A DNA stretch of 64,000 nucleotides from Deltaproteobacteria bacterium. Lineage in GTDB: Bacteria; Myxococcota_A; Polyangia; GCA-2747355. Each line of letters starts with the position of its first letter. Within the stretch, counting starts at the first letter, position 1. The stretch is from assembly GCA_020633415.1 (NCBI GenBank), contig JACKDQ010000004.1, positions 186,001-250,000 of the forward strand. Direction: 5' to 3'. The position numbers and the translations under genes are program-made. The notes beneath the pieces were generated by a model, which saw only the letters and a list, made by a program, of their open reading frames with translations, searched no databases and was not told where the DNA came from. Of this stretch, positions 37,279 through 46,267 are shown piece by piece.

Positions 37279-38403
37279 ATGCTGGTCTGCGAGCACTGCA
37301 AGGGTCATCACGGCGAAGCCCATCGGTATTGCCCGACCACCGGCAAGATCCTGGCGCCCTGGCGCTTTTACCCGAACGGCAAGATCATTGGGGATCGCTA
37401 CCGGCTAGGCCACAGCCTTGGCGCAGGCGGGATGGGCGCGGTGTTCTTCGCTACGGAGATAGCCAGCGGTCGGCCGGTGGCTATCAAACTAATGCTACCG
37501 GAGCTGTCGAAGGACCGTGAGATGGTCGAGCGCATGACGCGCGAAGCGCAGGCGGCGCGCACCGTCGAACATCCCAACATTGCCGCGGTGCTCGACCTCG
37601 GCCGAGCAGATGACGGCGCGCTCTATCTGGTCGTCGAGTTTCTCGAGGGTGATACCCTCTCCGATCTGATCAGCCGTGCTGGGCGCTTGGCGTTGCCGCG
37701 TGCCGTCAACCTGGCCCGCCAAATGCTTCGCGGGCTTTCGGCGGTGCACGCTCGCGGGATCGTTCACCGCGATCTCAAGCCTGAGAATCTGATGGTTGTT
37801 AGCGACGCGCAGGGCGCCGAGCAGGTCAAGTTGCTCGACTTCGGCATCGCCAAGAGCATCGACGAGGATACGAAGATGCGATTGACATCAAGCGGGGTAA
37901 TCCTCGGTACGCCGCATTACATGGCTCCCGAGCAGGCCCGCTGCATGCGCCAGGTAGATGGCCGCGCCGACGTCTATGGGGTGGCTGCCGTGCTCTACAA
38001 GATGCTGACCGGCCGGCGGGCCGTCGATGGCCCCAACTATACGACGATCGTCGAGCAGATTCTCAAGGGACGGATCGTTGCACCGTCGAAGCATGTTTCA
38101 TCGCTGACGCCAGAGGTCGACCAAGTCATTCTGCGCGGCTTGGCTCGCGATCGCGACCAGCGCTATGCCAGCGCCGAGCAGTTCGAAGCGGCGTTGGCTG
38201 CGATCTGCTGCCCCGATGACGACGTTGCGGCGCGGTCTGTCGGATTTGGCGCAGACGAGGATGAGGCCTCGACTGTCGATCGGCAAGTGCCGACCGCGTC
38301 GACGAACCAATTGGCCATGCTGGGATCGATCGCCGGTGTCGTGCTGGCCTTGCTGCTGATCGGCTGTGCGGTGGCCTGGGTGTTGTTCGTCCCGCGCGTT
38401 TAG
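37279..38403 (+). CDS. Ser/Thr protein kinase with N-terminal zinc-ribbon half and C-terminal anchor
   Basis: 374 residues from ATG 37279 (GAGGGG just upstream; an in-frame GTG precedes it by one codon). Residues 4-22 are Cys4-x2-Cys7 and Cys18-Pro-x-Thr-Gly, a zinc-ribbon-like half often found before myxobacterial kinases. The kinase domain covers about 41-315: glycine loop G-A-G-G-M-G at 48-53, Lys70, an H-R-D-L-K-P-E-N catalytic loop, L-D-F-G-I-A and G-T-P-H-Y-M-A-P-E, all residues intact. A membrane segment occupies about 345-370, with only two or three residues after it, so the kinase faces the cytoplasm and has no periplasmic sensor. Its stop overlaps that of the convergent receiver-J gene by four bases. 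Confidence 0.94.
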   Translation: MLVCEHCKGHHGEAHRYCPTTGKILAPWRFYPNGKIIGDRYRLGHSLGAGGMGAVFFATEIASGRPVAIKLMLPELSKDREMVERMTREAQAARTVEHPNIAAVLDLGRADDGALYLVVEFLEGDTLSDLISRAGRLALPRAVNLARQMLRGLSAVHARGIVHRDLKPENLMVVSDAQGAEQVKLLDFGIAKSIDEDTKMRLTSSGVILGTPHYMAPEQARCMRQVDGRADVYGVAAVLYKMLTGRRAVDGPNYTTIVEQILKGRIVAPSKHVSSLTPEVDQVILRGLARDRDQRYASAEQFEAALAAICCPDDDVAARSVGFGADEDEASTVDRQVPTASTNQLAMLGSIAGVVLALLLIGCAVAWVLFVPRV

Positions 38404-39386
38404 TCGGTCTTGGGCGCGCGGAGCGATTCCAGCGCGCTGCGGATCGCGCCATTGCTCGGTTCACACTGCACCGCCAGCGATAGATAGGTCTGCGCCGAAC
38501 GTTGGTCGCCGGCACGCTCGGCGCGCTTGGCGAGGTCTACATAGCGGCGTCCCGCTGGCGTGTTGGCCATCGAGAGATCGTTCAAGATGATCGCCTCGGC
38601 GTTGCAGTCGTCGAAGCGATTGCCCTGGGCTCCCGAGCTTTGGGCGAGCTGCTGATCGTACGCCGCACGAGATTCTCCGCGGGTGAGAATGCGGAACGCC
38701 TCGCTCATTCGCTTGAACAGCTCATAGGCACGACCGCGCAGCTCTTCCTCCTCGACGAGAAAGAAGCGATCTGGGTGGTATTCCATTGAACAGGCAAAGA
38801 AGGCTTCTTTGATCTCTGCGGCACTCGCATTTCGTTCGATGCCCAGCACCTGGTAGTAGTCCAGCTGCCCCAAACGAGCGTGGATCGCGTCGATCTTGCC
38901 TCGCACGTCGTCCCAGGATAGCGCCTGGGTTTGCGCGGTGTCGGCGTACGGGTCGCTAACGACATGCTCGCTACTCGGGCGGTAGCGCGGGCGCTTGAAC
39001 TGCCCCGAGAGCGTGCGCTCTTCAGCCAGCAGCTGCTCAAGGTCGGCGAGTTGAAAGGGAAAGGGAAGCGCGGCGTCCGCGCCCAAGGCATGAGCTTCTT
39101 TGCTCAACTGCGGGTTGCTGAAACGTTCGTGGGTAAGCACAACGAACAGGTTCTCGCCGGTATGGGTTGCGCGAACCCGCTGACAGAGGTTTACCGTCTG
39201 CTCGTCTAGCCCGATCAGCAGCGCGCGCGGTTCGAGCTTGGCGAGCTTGCTCAGCCCTTCCTCGGCACCGTGAGCGAACTCGAGGGTAAAGCGGTCGGTT
39301 GGAAGCGTGCAGGCGACCAGGCCGCGCCGCACTGTGTCGCTGTCGATCACGAGCAGCAATTGCGGCCGATTCGCCATCGCGCTCAT
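38400..39386 (-). CDS. Receiver-like plus J-domain co-chaperone
   Basis: 328 residues. Residues about 8-125 have a receiver-like layout (L-L-L-V-I-D-S-D) but the acceptor region reads A-L-L-I-G-L-D-E, so phosphorylation is doubtful. Residues about 175-247 are a J domain: D-Y-Y-Q-V-L-G-I, then the His204-Pro-Asp206 tripeptide needed to stimulate Hsp70 ATPase, then Y-D-Q-Q at the end. The last 70 residues look like a TPR-type helical repeat (Y-L-S-L-A-V-Q-C-E-P). The gene starts inside the end of the Hsp70 gene (4-base overlap), so the two form a chaperone pair on one transcript. Combining a receiver-like fold and a J domain is typical of myxobacterial proteins. Confidence 0.87.
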   Translation of the reverse strand: MSAMANRPQLLLVIDSDTVRRGLVACTLPTDRFTLEFAHGAEEGLSKLAKLEPRALLIGLDEQTVNLCQRVRATHTGENLFVVLTHERFSNPQLSKEAHALGADAALPFPFQLADLEQLLAEERTLSGQFKRPRYRPSSEHVVSDPYADTAQTQALSWDDVRGKIDAIHARLGQLDYYQVLGIERNASAAEIKEAFFACSMEYHPDRFFLVEEEELRGRAYELFKRMSEAFRILTRGESRAAYDQQLAQSSGAQGNRFDDCNAEAIILNDLSMANTPAGRRYVDLAKRAERAGDQRSAQTYLSLAVQCEPSNGAIRSALESLRAPKTD

Positions 39387-40942
39387 CGAACGGCCAACTC
39401 AGCACTGCGGCTGCGGTCGGCAAGGTCGGCAGAGATTTTGACTCGCTTGCTGTAGATCCGGCCGGAATCGCGGTCGCGGGCGGTGAGGTTGAGAATTCCG
39501 CTCGTGTCGACTTCGAATGTCACCAGAACTTCGACCTTGCCGCGCGGGGCTGCCCGCAGGTTGTCGAGGGTTAGCACGCCGAGCTCGGTGTTATGCTGGG
39601 CTTCGAGCGACTCGCCCTGAACGATGCGGATACAGATCTCTGTCTGGTTGTCGTGGGCCGTTGAAAAGAGCTTCGACTGCTCGACGGGAATCGCCACGTT
39701 GCGGCGCAGCACCCGTTGAACAGCTCCGTTGGCGGCGACGACGCCGATCGAGTGCGGCAGTACATCGAGCAGAACGGTGCGTCGCGGGCCAGCGATCTTC
39801 GGATCGCTCATCAGTGAGGCGGCCTGAATAGAAGCGCCGAGCGCCACCGCGGTTTCCGCGGGGATGTCGGTTCGCGGCGTCTTGCCGAAGAACTGCGCGA
39901 CCGATGCCTGTACTAGGGGGATACGCGATGTGCCGCCGACGAGAATTATCTCGCTAACGTCTTGGGCGCGGAGTTGCGCGTCATGAAGGCAGCGCTCGAC
40001 AACGCCAAAGGATCGCTGCACCAAGCTGTAACAAAGGGCGTTAAAGGTGTCGCGGGTCAGCTCTGCTTCGAGGTCGAGGGTTCCCGCGCGGGTGTGGGCC
40101 ACGCCATCGACGGAGATCGAGCAACTTTCGACTTGGCTCAGGCGCCGCTTGGCACGTTCGGCTGCGTGCAACACCCGTTGCCATTCGACGATGCTATGGC
40201 GCAACTCGATTTCGGTCTGCTTCCAGAAGCTGTTGGTTAGCGCACCGGCGACCGCCTCATCGAAGTCGTCGCCACCGAGCCACATGTCGCCTGCGGTGGC
40301 GATCACGCGATAGACGCGGTCGCGGATTTCGAGCAGGCTGAAATCGAAAGTACCGCCGCCGAAATCGTAGATCGCGACGATCTCGTTCAGTTTTCGGTTG
40401 TGTCCGAAGGCGAGGGCCGCGGCGGTCGGCTCGTTGATCATTCTGATCACGTCGAGTCCGGCGATTCTGCCGGCGACACGCGTGCTCTCGCGTTGACTGT
40501 CGTTGAAGTTGGCCGGGACGGTGATTACGGCTTTGTCTACCGGACGCTGCAGCCGCGCTTCGGCCAGCTGCTTTACATGGCGCAGCATATAGGCTGCGAC
40601 TTCGGGTACGGTCAGTTGTTGGCCCGGTAACTCAAGTACCGGGCGTTGATTAGGGCCGACGGTCACCCTGTAGGGCAGCTGCTCGACCAGCCGCATGGTT
40701 TGCGGATCATCCATCCGGCGGCCGATCAGTCGCTTGAACGAGTAGATCGCTCGCGTTGGATCGATCGTCAATTGGGCGCGCGCCTGCTCGCCAACCAAGA
40801 TCCCGCCTTCTTCCGGGAAGGCGACGATCGCGGGTTGGGCGGCCGAACCGTCGTCGCATTTGAGCACCCGCGGCTTGCCGTCAGGAGCTACAGCTACGCT
40901 GCAGTACGATGTACCGAGGTCTATGCCGAGGGCGATCTCCAT
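39383..40942 (-). CDS. Short Hsp70/DnaK-like chaperone lacking the alpha-helical lid
   Basis: 519 residues from ATG 40942 (two further ATGs lie four and five codons upstream). The nucleotide-binding domain opens with I-D-L-G-T-S-Y-C-S-V-A-V and shows N-E-P-T-A-A-A-L-A-F-G, I-Y-D-F-G-G-G-T-F-D and L-V-G-G-T-S-R-I-P. Residues about 385-505 match the beta-sandwich substrate domain (V-L-L-D-V-L-P-H-S-I-G and a run of beta strands), but the protein stops where DnaK (about 640 residues) continues into its helical lid and tail. It lies directly upstream of a J-domain protein. Expected to be a specialised Hsp70 for a narrow substrate set, not the housekeeping DnaK. Confidence 0.92.
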   Translation of the reverse strand: MEIALGIDLGTSYCSVAVAPDGKPRVLKCDDGSAAQPAIVAFPEEGGILVGEQARAQLTIDPTRAIYSFKRLIGRRMDDPQTMRLVEQLPYRVTVGPNQRPVLELPGQQLTVPEVAAYMLRHVKQLAEARLQRPVDKAVITVPANFNDSQRESTRVAGRIAGLDVIRMINEPTAAALAFGHNRKLNEIVAIYDFGGGTFDFSLLEIRDRVYRVIATAGDMWLGGDDFDEAVAGALTNSFWKQTEIELRHSIVEWQRVLHAAERAKRRLSQVESCSISVDGVAHTRAGTLDLEAELTRDTFNALCYSLVQRSFGVVERCLHDAQLRAQDVSEIILVGGTSRIPLVQASVAQFFGKTPRTDIPAETAVALGASIQAASLMSDPKIAGPRRTVLLDVLPHSIGVVAANGAVQRVLRRNVAIPVEQSKLFSTAHDNQTEICIRIVQGESLEAQHNTELGVLTLDNLRAAPRGKVEVLVTFEVDTSGILNLTARDRDSGRIYSKRVKISADLADRSRSAELAVR

Positions 40943-41105
40943 TGAAGAGCCCATCATAGCGCGGAGCGCTACGGGTTGTCGCCAGTCGTTCGGCCGGCGT
41001 TTTGGCCGGCAACCCTTTTGGCCCGACGCCGCCAGCGGATTCGCCCACCAGCGGTGCGGCAGTGTTTGACAGACCGGGCTCCATCGTGCTAACCATAGTG
41101 TCCCT

Positions 41106-41993
41106 ATGTTGTTGAAAAAACTGGTGATAGCCGAAGACGATGACGCCATCGCGCATCTCGTGGCCGCAGGCCTCGGCGACGCTGGATACCTCTGTCTACG
41201 CGCGAGAGACGGCGATGAAGCACTGGCGATGGCGCGCGCAGAATTGCCTGACGCGCTGCTGCTCGACGTGATGATGCCGCGCGTCGACGGCATCGAGGTC
41301 TGTCGACGTCTCAAGGCCGACGTATTGCTTTCTCAGATTCCGATCATGCTGCTGACCTCACTCGCTGACGTCGAGGAGCGTGTTGCCGGTTTGGACGCCG
41401 GCGCCGACGACTATCTCCCCAAGCCCTTCGATTTGCGCGAGCTCAACGCCCGCGTCAAGGCGCTGATCCGTCAAAGCCGTCGGGAACGCGATCGCAATCC
41501 AACCACGGGGTTGCCGGGGGCCGAGGCGATCGAGGATCACGTCGCTGCGCTGCTCAAAGCGGGTGAGCACTTCGTGCTGCTCTACGCTGATATCGACAAC
41601 TACCGAACCTATGCCGACGTCTACGGCTACCGTAAGGCAGACGAGGTGATCGCCCAGATGGGCAAGCTGCTGTTGGCCCAAGCACGCGCCAGTTCAGACC
41701 CGATGCCGTTTGTTGGTCACATCGGCGGTGACGACTTTATAGTCGTGTGCCGCCCGGCTCAGCAGCAGTCGTTTTGTGATGAGTTCACTGCCGACTTTGT
41801 CGCCAGCGTGGGCGATTTCTACGATGAGCGCGATCGCGAGCGCGGCTACGTCGAGCGCGAAGAGGCTGGCAATACACGTCGCGCCCAGCTGATGTCGGCG
41901 GCGGTTGTTGCCCTCGACGTCAAGGCAGGAAGCTACGACAGCCTCGATGCGTTGGCCAAAGCGCTGACGCGTGCCAAGGCTGCTGCTCACTAA
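41106..41993 (+). CDS. Response regulator with degenerate GGDEF output domain
   Basis: 295 residues. Receiver at about 5-122 with Asp11/Asp12, phospho-acceptor Asp54 and a Lys-Pro-Phe at its end, all intact. The C-terminal domain follows the GGDEF fold: T-G-L-P-G-A near 137, the D-I-D-N-Y strand, and the signature reads G207-G-D-D-F211 instead of GGDEF/GGEEF. Diguanylate cyclase activity is therefore uncertain; such variants can serve as GTP- or c-di-GMP-binding modules. No RxxD inhibitory site is evident. There is no Shine-Dalgarno sequence; a CATAGT hexamer ends six bases before the ATG. It diverges from the Hsp70 gene with about 160 bases between starts. Confidence 0.9.
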   Translation: MLLKKLVIAEDDDAIAHLVAAGLGDAGYLCLRARDGDEALAMARAELPDALLLDVMMPRVDGIEVCRRLKADVLLSQIPIMLLTSLADVEERVAGLDAGADDYLPKPFDLRELNARVKALIRQSRRERDRNPTTGLPGAEAIEDHVAALLKAGEHFVLLYADIDNYRTYADVYGYRKADEVIAQMGKLLLAQARASSDPMPFVGHIGGDDFIVVCRPAQQQSFCDEFTADFVASVGDFYDERDRERGYVEREEAGNTRRAQLMSAAVVALDVKAGSYDSLDALAKALTRAKAAAH

Positions 41994-42110
41994 TCACTTG
42001 CGCGTTTGCGCCTTGTCCTCGACCGCTGGAAGCTGCCCATCGCGGAGCCACCAGGTCTGTCCTGAATATTTCATCAGCGACCTGGCACGGTTAGCCACCG
42101 CTCTTCATGT

Positions 42111-42139
42111 TTGACCGCCCCGATGGGGGCCGTTACCAT
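42111..42139 (+). promoter_or_regulatory. Putative promoter of the PEGA-domain kinase gene
   Basis: TTGACC at 42111-42116, a 17-base spacer, TACCAT at 42134-42139. The -10 ends eleven bases before ATG 42151 and there is no Shine-Dalgarno sequence, so the leader would be about five bases or none. Confidence 0.45.
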
Positions 42140-42150
42140 CGACGACGCTG

Positions 42151-44598
42151 ATGCGACGACCGATTCAGTTTGGCAAGTACGTGCTGTTGGACCGCATCAG
42201 TGTTGGCGGTATGGCCGAGGTCTTCCTCGCCAAGGCCTTTGGGGTGCGCGGCTTCGAGAAGATCGTCGCGATCAAGCGGATCCTCCCGTCGATGGCTGCT
42301 GACCGAGACTTCATCGACATGTTCATCGATGAAGCCAAGATCGCCGGGCAGCTTTCCCATACCAACGTTGCCCAGATCTACGAGCTCGGCCGGATCGATA
42401 AATCACATTTCATCGTAATGGAGTACGTCTGGGGTAAGGACGCACTGCATATCCACAACCGATTTCGCAAGCTCCGTCGACGGATGCCGCTGCAGATGGC
42501 CTGTTATGTCGCGGCCCAGGCTTGTGAGGCGCTCGACTATGCGCACAGCAAGCGTGATCAGCAGGGTCAGCCGATGGGCATCATCCATCGCGACATCAGC
42601 CCACAGAACATCCTCGTTTCCTACGATGGCGAAGTAAAGCTGATCGACTTTGGTATCGCCAAGGCGGTCAGTCGTTCGTCGCGTACCCAGGCCGGCGTAC
42701 TCAAGGGCAAGTTTGGCTATATGTCGCCCGAGCAGGTTCGTGGCCTGCCGCTCGATTGTCGCTCCGACCTGTTCGCCGTCGGCACGGTGCTATACGAGCT
42801 GTGCGTCGGTGAACGACTGTTCGTCGGCGAGAGTGACTTTGCTGTGCTCGAGAAGGTTCGCAACGCCGATGTGGTAAGGCCATCGGTCAAGAACCCGATG
42901 CTCGACGAAGCCCTCGAATCGATCATCATGAAGGCGCTTAGTCGCGAGCCCGATGACCGCTACATGACAGCGGGAGAGATGCACGAAGCACTCAACGGCT
43001 ATCTGATGCGCGGTCCCGAGTCGTTCTCTGCGCCGCAGCTGGCTCAGACGCTGCGCGATATTTTTGCCGTCGAGTACGCTGCTGAGCGGGAGCGACTCGA
43101 CGAGTTTCGCCAGCTCCGTTCGGACGGTGTGCAGTCGGCGCCGATCGAGAAACGCGACAGTTGGGACGCTGAGTATCTCGGTGAGCCCCCATCTGCGAGC
43201 GACATCGACGCCGGGCCGACGATCGTCGGAACCGACTTGGACACGGAGTTGGACGAGACGCCGCTTTCGCCAGTGCCGGCGCCTGCCGATGCCGCGGCAC
43301 TTGTGCTCGCCACTGAGCAGACCGCGCTCAAGCCTTTTGCCGCCGAGCCGACTTTTGTGCTCAATCTGAGCGAAGGGACTGACGTGGTCCACGAGCCGGA
43401 CTCTTCGGTTTCGGCCGTCGTCGAGTTGACCTCCCGCGGGCGTGCCGTTGGCAACGGCCAGTCGGCGAGCGTCGCTCACACACTGTTTGATGCAGGTCAC
43501 GCGAGTCCGGCGCCGGCGATCAACGATTCGCCGCTGGGTGCTGCGCCACAAAGCCTGGTCAAAGATGTGCTGATCGGTGTGCTGTTGGCGATCGTCTTGA
43601 TCCTCGGCGTCGTGCTTTGGCGGCTCTACATCACGATCGAACGCCGCGATATGGCGACGGTCGTGGTCAGCGTGCGTCCCCCCCAAGAAGCCGAGCTGTT
43701 CGTCGACAAGCAGAAAGTTGCCGTCCTCTTACCGGGGGTTCCGCGGTCAGTTGAAGTTGTTGCGGGCTTTCACGATTTGATGGTCAAGGGACGCCACGGT
43801 TCTCCGGCAAACATGCGGCTGCATCTTAAGCCCGCCGAGATCCGTCTTGTACCCTTTGAGCTGGCGGTGCCACGCGCCTTTGTCGCTCTGAGCCCGACGC
43901 CCGCCGACGCGCGGGTCTACCTCAACGGTGCCGAGGTGGCGCGCGAGTCGCTCAAACAGCCGCTCAATCTGCGCCCGGGCGTTGAGTATCGGGTGCGCGT
44001 TGCGCATCCGGGTTATGCCGATCAGCAGTTTACGCTGCGTCTTGAGCGTGGCCAGAGCAAGACCATTGCGGTCACGCTAAAGAGGCTGGCGATGGCCGTC
44101 GAGATTCAGAGTCGCCCCGCGGGCGCGCAGGCTCGCATCGGCGACACACTGCGCGGTACGACACCACTTTCGTTGCACGACCTGTTGCCCGGCAAACACC
44201 TGCTGACCCTCGAACTCGAGGGCTATTTGCCTGTTGAGCTTGAGATCGAGGCTTCGGCCGATCGCCCGCGCCGCTACGCGCTTCGCCTGCGGCCGCGTCG
44301 TTCTCCGTTGGTGCCGGCCGCGCGGCCCAGCTCGCCAGCGCCCCGCCCAGCCAAGCCAGCTGCTGTGTCCCAGCGGCCAGGCTTTCTCGTCGCCAACACG
44401 ACCCCCTGGGCTCGCGTGCTCGTCGATGGCAAAGATATCGGCCGGACCACGCCGATTACGCCCAAAGCCAAATTGGCACTCACACCGGGGCGCCATCAGA
44501 TCAGTTTTGTCGTCGGCGGCAAGCGGTTCGATTTTCCCGTTTTGATCCGTTCCGACAAGACCGAGCGCCTGATCAAGACGTTGGCTGCCCGGCCATGA
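42151..44598 (+). CDS. Transmembrane Ser/Thr kinase with PEGA repeats
   Basis: 815 residues. Kinase domain about 8-292: Lys42 in A-I-K-R-I, catalytic His146-Arg-Asp148-Ile-Ser-Pro-Gln-Asn, Asp166-Phe-Gly, and G-Y-M-S-P-E-Q-V-R-G. An acidic linker (about 315-470) carries possible phosphorylation sites. A membrane segment at about 472-493 separates this from a periplasmic part with three or four PEGA-type repeats (about 500-560, 565-640, 645-700 and 745-810), each of a beta strand, a Gly/Pro turn and G-x-H-x-L. PEGA repeats are thought to bind ligands or cell-wall components. All kinase residues are intact. It is followed by a C-lobe-only pseudokinase on the same strand, after 55 bases. Confidence 0.94.
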   Translation: MRRPIQFGKYVLLDRISVGGMAEVFLAKAFGVRGFEKIVAIKRILPSMAADRDFIDMFIDEAKIAGQLSHTNVAQIYELGRIDKSHFIVMEYVWGKDALHIHNRFRKLRRRMPLQMACYVAAQACEALDYAHSKRDQQGQPMGIIHRDISPQNILVSYDGEVKLIDFGIAKAVSRSSRTQAGVLKGKFGYMSPEQVRGLPLDCRSDLFAVGTVLYELCVGERLFVGESDFAVLEKVRNADVVRPSVKNPMLDEALESIIMKALSREPDDRYMTAGEMHEALNGYLMRGPESFSAPQLAQTLRDIFAVEYAAERERLDEFRQLRSDGVQSAPIEKRDSWDAEYLGEPPSASDIDAGPTIVGTDLDTELDETPLSPVPAPADAAALVLATEQTALKPFAAEPTFVLNLSEGTDVVHEPDSSVSAVVELTSRGRAVGNGQSASVAHTLFDAGHASPAPAINDSPLGAAPQSLVKDVLIGVLLAIVLILGVVLWRLYITIERRDMATVVVSVRPPQEAELFVDKQKVAVLLPGVPRSVEVVAGFHDLMVKGRHGSPANMRLHLKPAEIRLVPFELAVPRAFVALSPTPADARVYLNGAEVARESLKQPLNLRPGVEYRVRVAHPGYADQQFTLRLERGQSKTIAVTLKRLAMAVEIQSRPAGAQARIGDTLRGTTPLSLHDLLPGKHLLTLELEGYLPVELEIEASADRPRRYALRLRPRRSPLVPAARPSSPAPRPAKPAAVSQRPGFLVANTTPWARVLVDGKDIGRTTPITPKAKLALTPGRHQISFVVGGKRFDFPVLIRSDKTERLIKTLAARP

Positions 44599-44653
44599 GC
44601 TCGGCGATGGTGGGTGTTGAGTGCGCTGGCCGCCCAGCGTATGCTTTGCAGCG

Positions 44654-46135
44654 ATGACGGTACGAATGCCAGGCTTGGCCGAGATCTTCTGGCGCGTGGC
44701 ACATGTTCCCCGCCCCGCGGGCGCGAGCGATCCTCGCGGCGCCAGCGACTCGCGGATGATCGTTCGTCAGGCGCTCTCGGCGTTGGCGAGTTTTGGCGGG
44801 ACAGGTGAGCACCCGGTTGCCAATCCTTCTGCGGCGGCGGCATCGCTGGCTCGCTCGACCGGTGAGTGGGCCTCGGCGCGGTCGCTAAGCCAATGGGTTG
44901 CCGACCTGGGAGCCAAGCAGGATCTGAGTTACGCTTCGCCGGAGATGCTGCACGGCGCAGCGGTCGATCAGCGGTCCTTGGTGTTTACGGTGGGCGTGTT
45001 GCTCTGCGAACGGCTGACCGGGTCGCACCCCTTTGGTCCCGACGGGGATACGCGCCTGGACTATCTTCGTCGTGGCGATGCATCGCTGATCGGCGTAGAA
45101 ACGTTACCCGAGGAGCTTCGCTCGATCATCGCACGCGCTCTGGCGATCCGGCCGGAAGATCGCTTCGCAGACCTCGCGAGTTTCAGCGCCGCGCTGGTAG
45201 CCTACGCCAACGCCGGCGGCGAAGATCTCTCGCTCGATCACTTGTCAGGCGATCAAACGCTGCCCTATATCGAATTTGACGAAGACTCAGCCACCGAGGT
45301 GGTTCAGCGCAAACTACCCGGCGTGCCGCGCGGCTCTGCTTCGACCCCTGCGAATGACGAGCACGTCGACCGGATCGGCGAGCAATTGTTCTCGGACCTT
45401 ACGCCGATCGGCACGGTTGCCGTCGATCCTGTCACGTCTGAAGTTGTCGCTGTCGCCGAGCATCAAGGACGGCGACGCCAGCCAACGCGGGGCACGGCGC
45501 GCATCGTGCCCCCGAAGCCTGCACCGCGCCGACGCTGGTCGCGCTTGCTGTTCTTGCTCCTCGTGCTCGGTGGCATCGGCGGCGCCTCCTACGTTTGGCG
45601 AGACCGTCTGGCGACCGCCGCGGCCGGACTATTCTCCGGGTCGACGGCAGCGAGCGATGCCCGCGTCTCAGTCGAGTCGAGCGCGCGAGCCAAACCACCG
45701 ATGGTGGCGAGCTCGCAGGCAGGCGCTGATGCTGCGACGTCCCCCGACGCGGCGGTAACGACATCGTCGCTTGCCGACGGAGCGGTACGCGACTCGACCC
45801 CTCGCGACGTCAAGGCCGTGGGTCGTCAGATCGCGGACGGGGGACAGGATCTCCAGGCGGTTGGCGTCGCCGTGCTCAAGCGCCTGGAAAATTGCCTGTT
45901 GCCCGAGGTCGGCCGGCCGTTTCGCGTGCGTCTCACGTTGCGCAAGGGCACGATCGTCGCGACCTTTACCAGCCGCCCACCGTGGATTAGCGACGATCAC
46001 GCCCAATGTGTCGATACGACGCTCAAGGGTAGCGCGATCGCCGAGTTCGCCGACAAGACGGGTTATCTCGAGTGGGAATTCAGCCTGCTGCCTGGTCGAC
46101 GGATCGCTTCCGAGCCGCGCAGTCGGCTGAGATAG
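44654..46135 (+). CDS. Membrane-anchored pseudokinase retaining only the C-lobe
   Basis: 493 residues from ATG 44654 (GTG 44621 and ATG 44666 are alternatives; no ribosome site decides). About residues 1-90 show no glycine loop, VAIK, HRD or DFG. From Y-A-S-P-E-M-L (about 97) onward the sequence follows a kinase C-lobe: an activation-segment-like end, L-V-F-T-V-G-V-L-L-C-E-R-L-T-G, and L-A-I-R-P-E-D-R-F-A-D (about 100-190). A membrane segment at about 297-316 is followed by an Ala/Ser/Asp-rich linker and a C-terminal domain of about 100 residues with two Cys (N-C-L-L and Q-C-V-D). It cannot bind ATP in the known way. It is adjacent to and downstream of the PEGA kinase. Confidence 0.8.
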   Translation: MTVRMPGLAEIFWRVAHVPRPAGASDPRGASDSRMIVRQALSALASFGGTGEHPVANPSAAAASLARSTGEWASARSLSQWVADLGAKQDLSYASPEMLHGAAVDQRSLVFTVGVLLCERLTGSHPFGPDGDTRLDYLRRGDASLIGVETLPEELRSIIARALAIRPEDRFADLASFSAALVAYANAGGEDLSLDHLSGDQTLPYIEFDEDSATEVVQRKLPGVPRGSASTPANDEHVDRIGEQLFSDLTPIGTVAVDPVTSEVVAVAEHQGRRRQPTRGTARIVPPKPAPRRRWSRLLFLLLVLGGIGGASYVWRDRLATAAAGLFSGSTAASDARVSVESSARAKPPMVASSQAGADAATSPDAAVTTSSLADGAVRDSTPRDVKAVGRQIADGGQDLQAVGVAVLKRLENCLLPEVGRPFRVRLTLRKGTIVATFTSRPPWISDDHAQCVDTTLKGSAIAEFADKTGYLEWEFSLLPGRRIASEPRSRLR

Positions 46136-46192
46136 TTGTCCCCGCCGTATCCGCGATTTCGGCCCGCCCCTTAGAAAAGCGCCTTCGGCAAA

Positions 46193-46206
46193 TCTGACGC
46201 GTCAGA
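46193..46206. other. 14-bp perfect palindrome upstream of a lipoprotein gene
   Basis: TCTGACGCGTCAGA reads identically on both strands. It lies between the end of the pseudokinase gene (stop near 46135) and the surface-lipoprotein gene, and is not followed by a T run, so an operator is more likely than a terminator. Confidence 0.4.
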
Positions 46207-46244
46207 TGGTTTTGCGCGTTAAGTCGGCACGATTGCAGGCTTAG

Positions 46245-46267
46245 AAATGTAAACATTTGCAATTGCA
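46245..46267. other. Adjacent AT-rich palindromes in a promoter region
   Basis: AAATGT-AA-ACATTT (46245-46258) is directly followed by TGCAATTGCA (46258-46267), a perfect 10-bp palindrome sharing one base. A GATAAT hexamer at 46282-46287 just downstream resembles a -10, with TTGCAA at 46257-46262 as possible -35 (a long 19-base spacer). They sit in the only AT-rich patch of 46136-46398. Confidence 0.4.

Noticed and set aside
39383..41314. Hsp70 gene starting at 41314
   Set aside because: The sequence before Met at 40942 is low-complexity, matches no Hsp70 N terminus, and crosses the opposite-strand response regulator gene.
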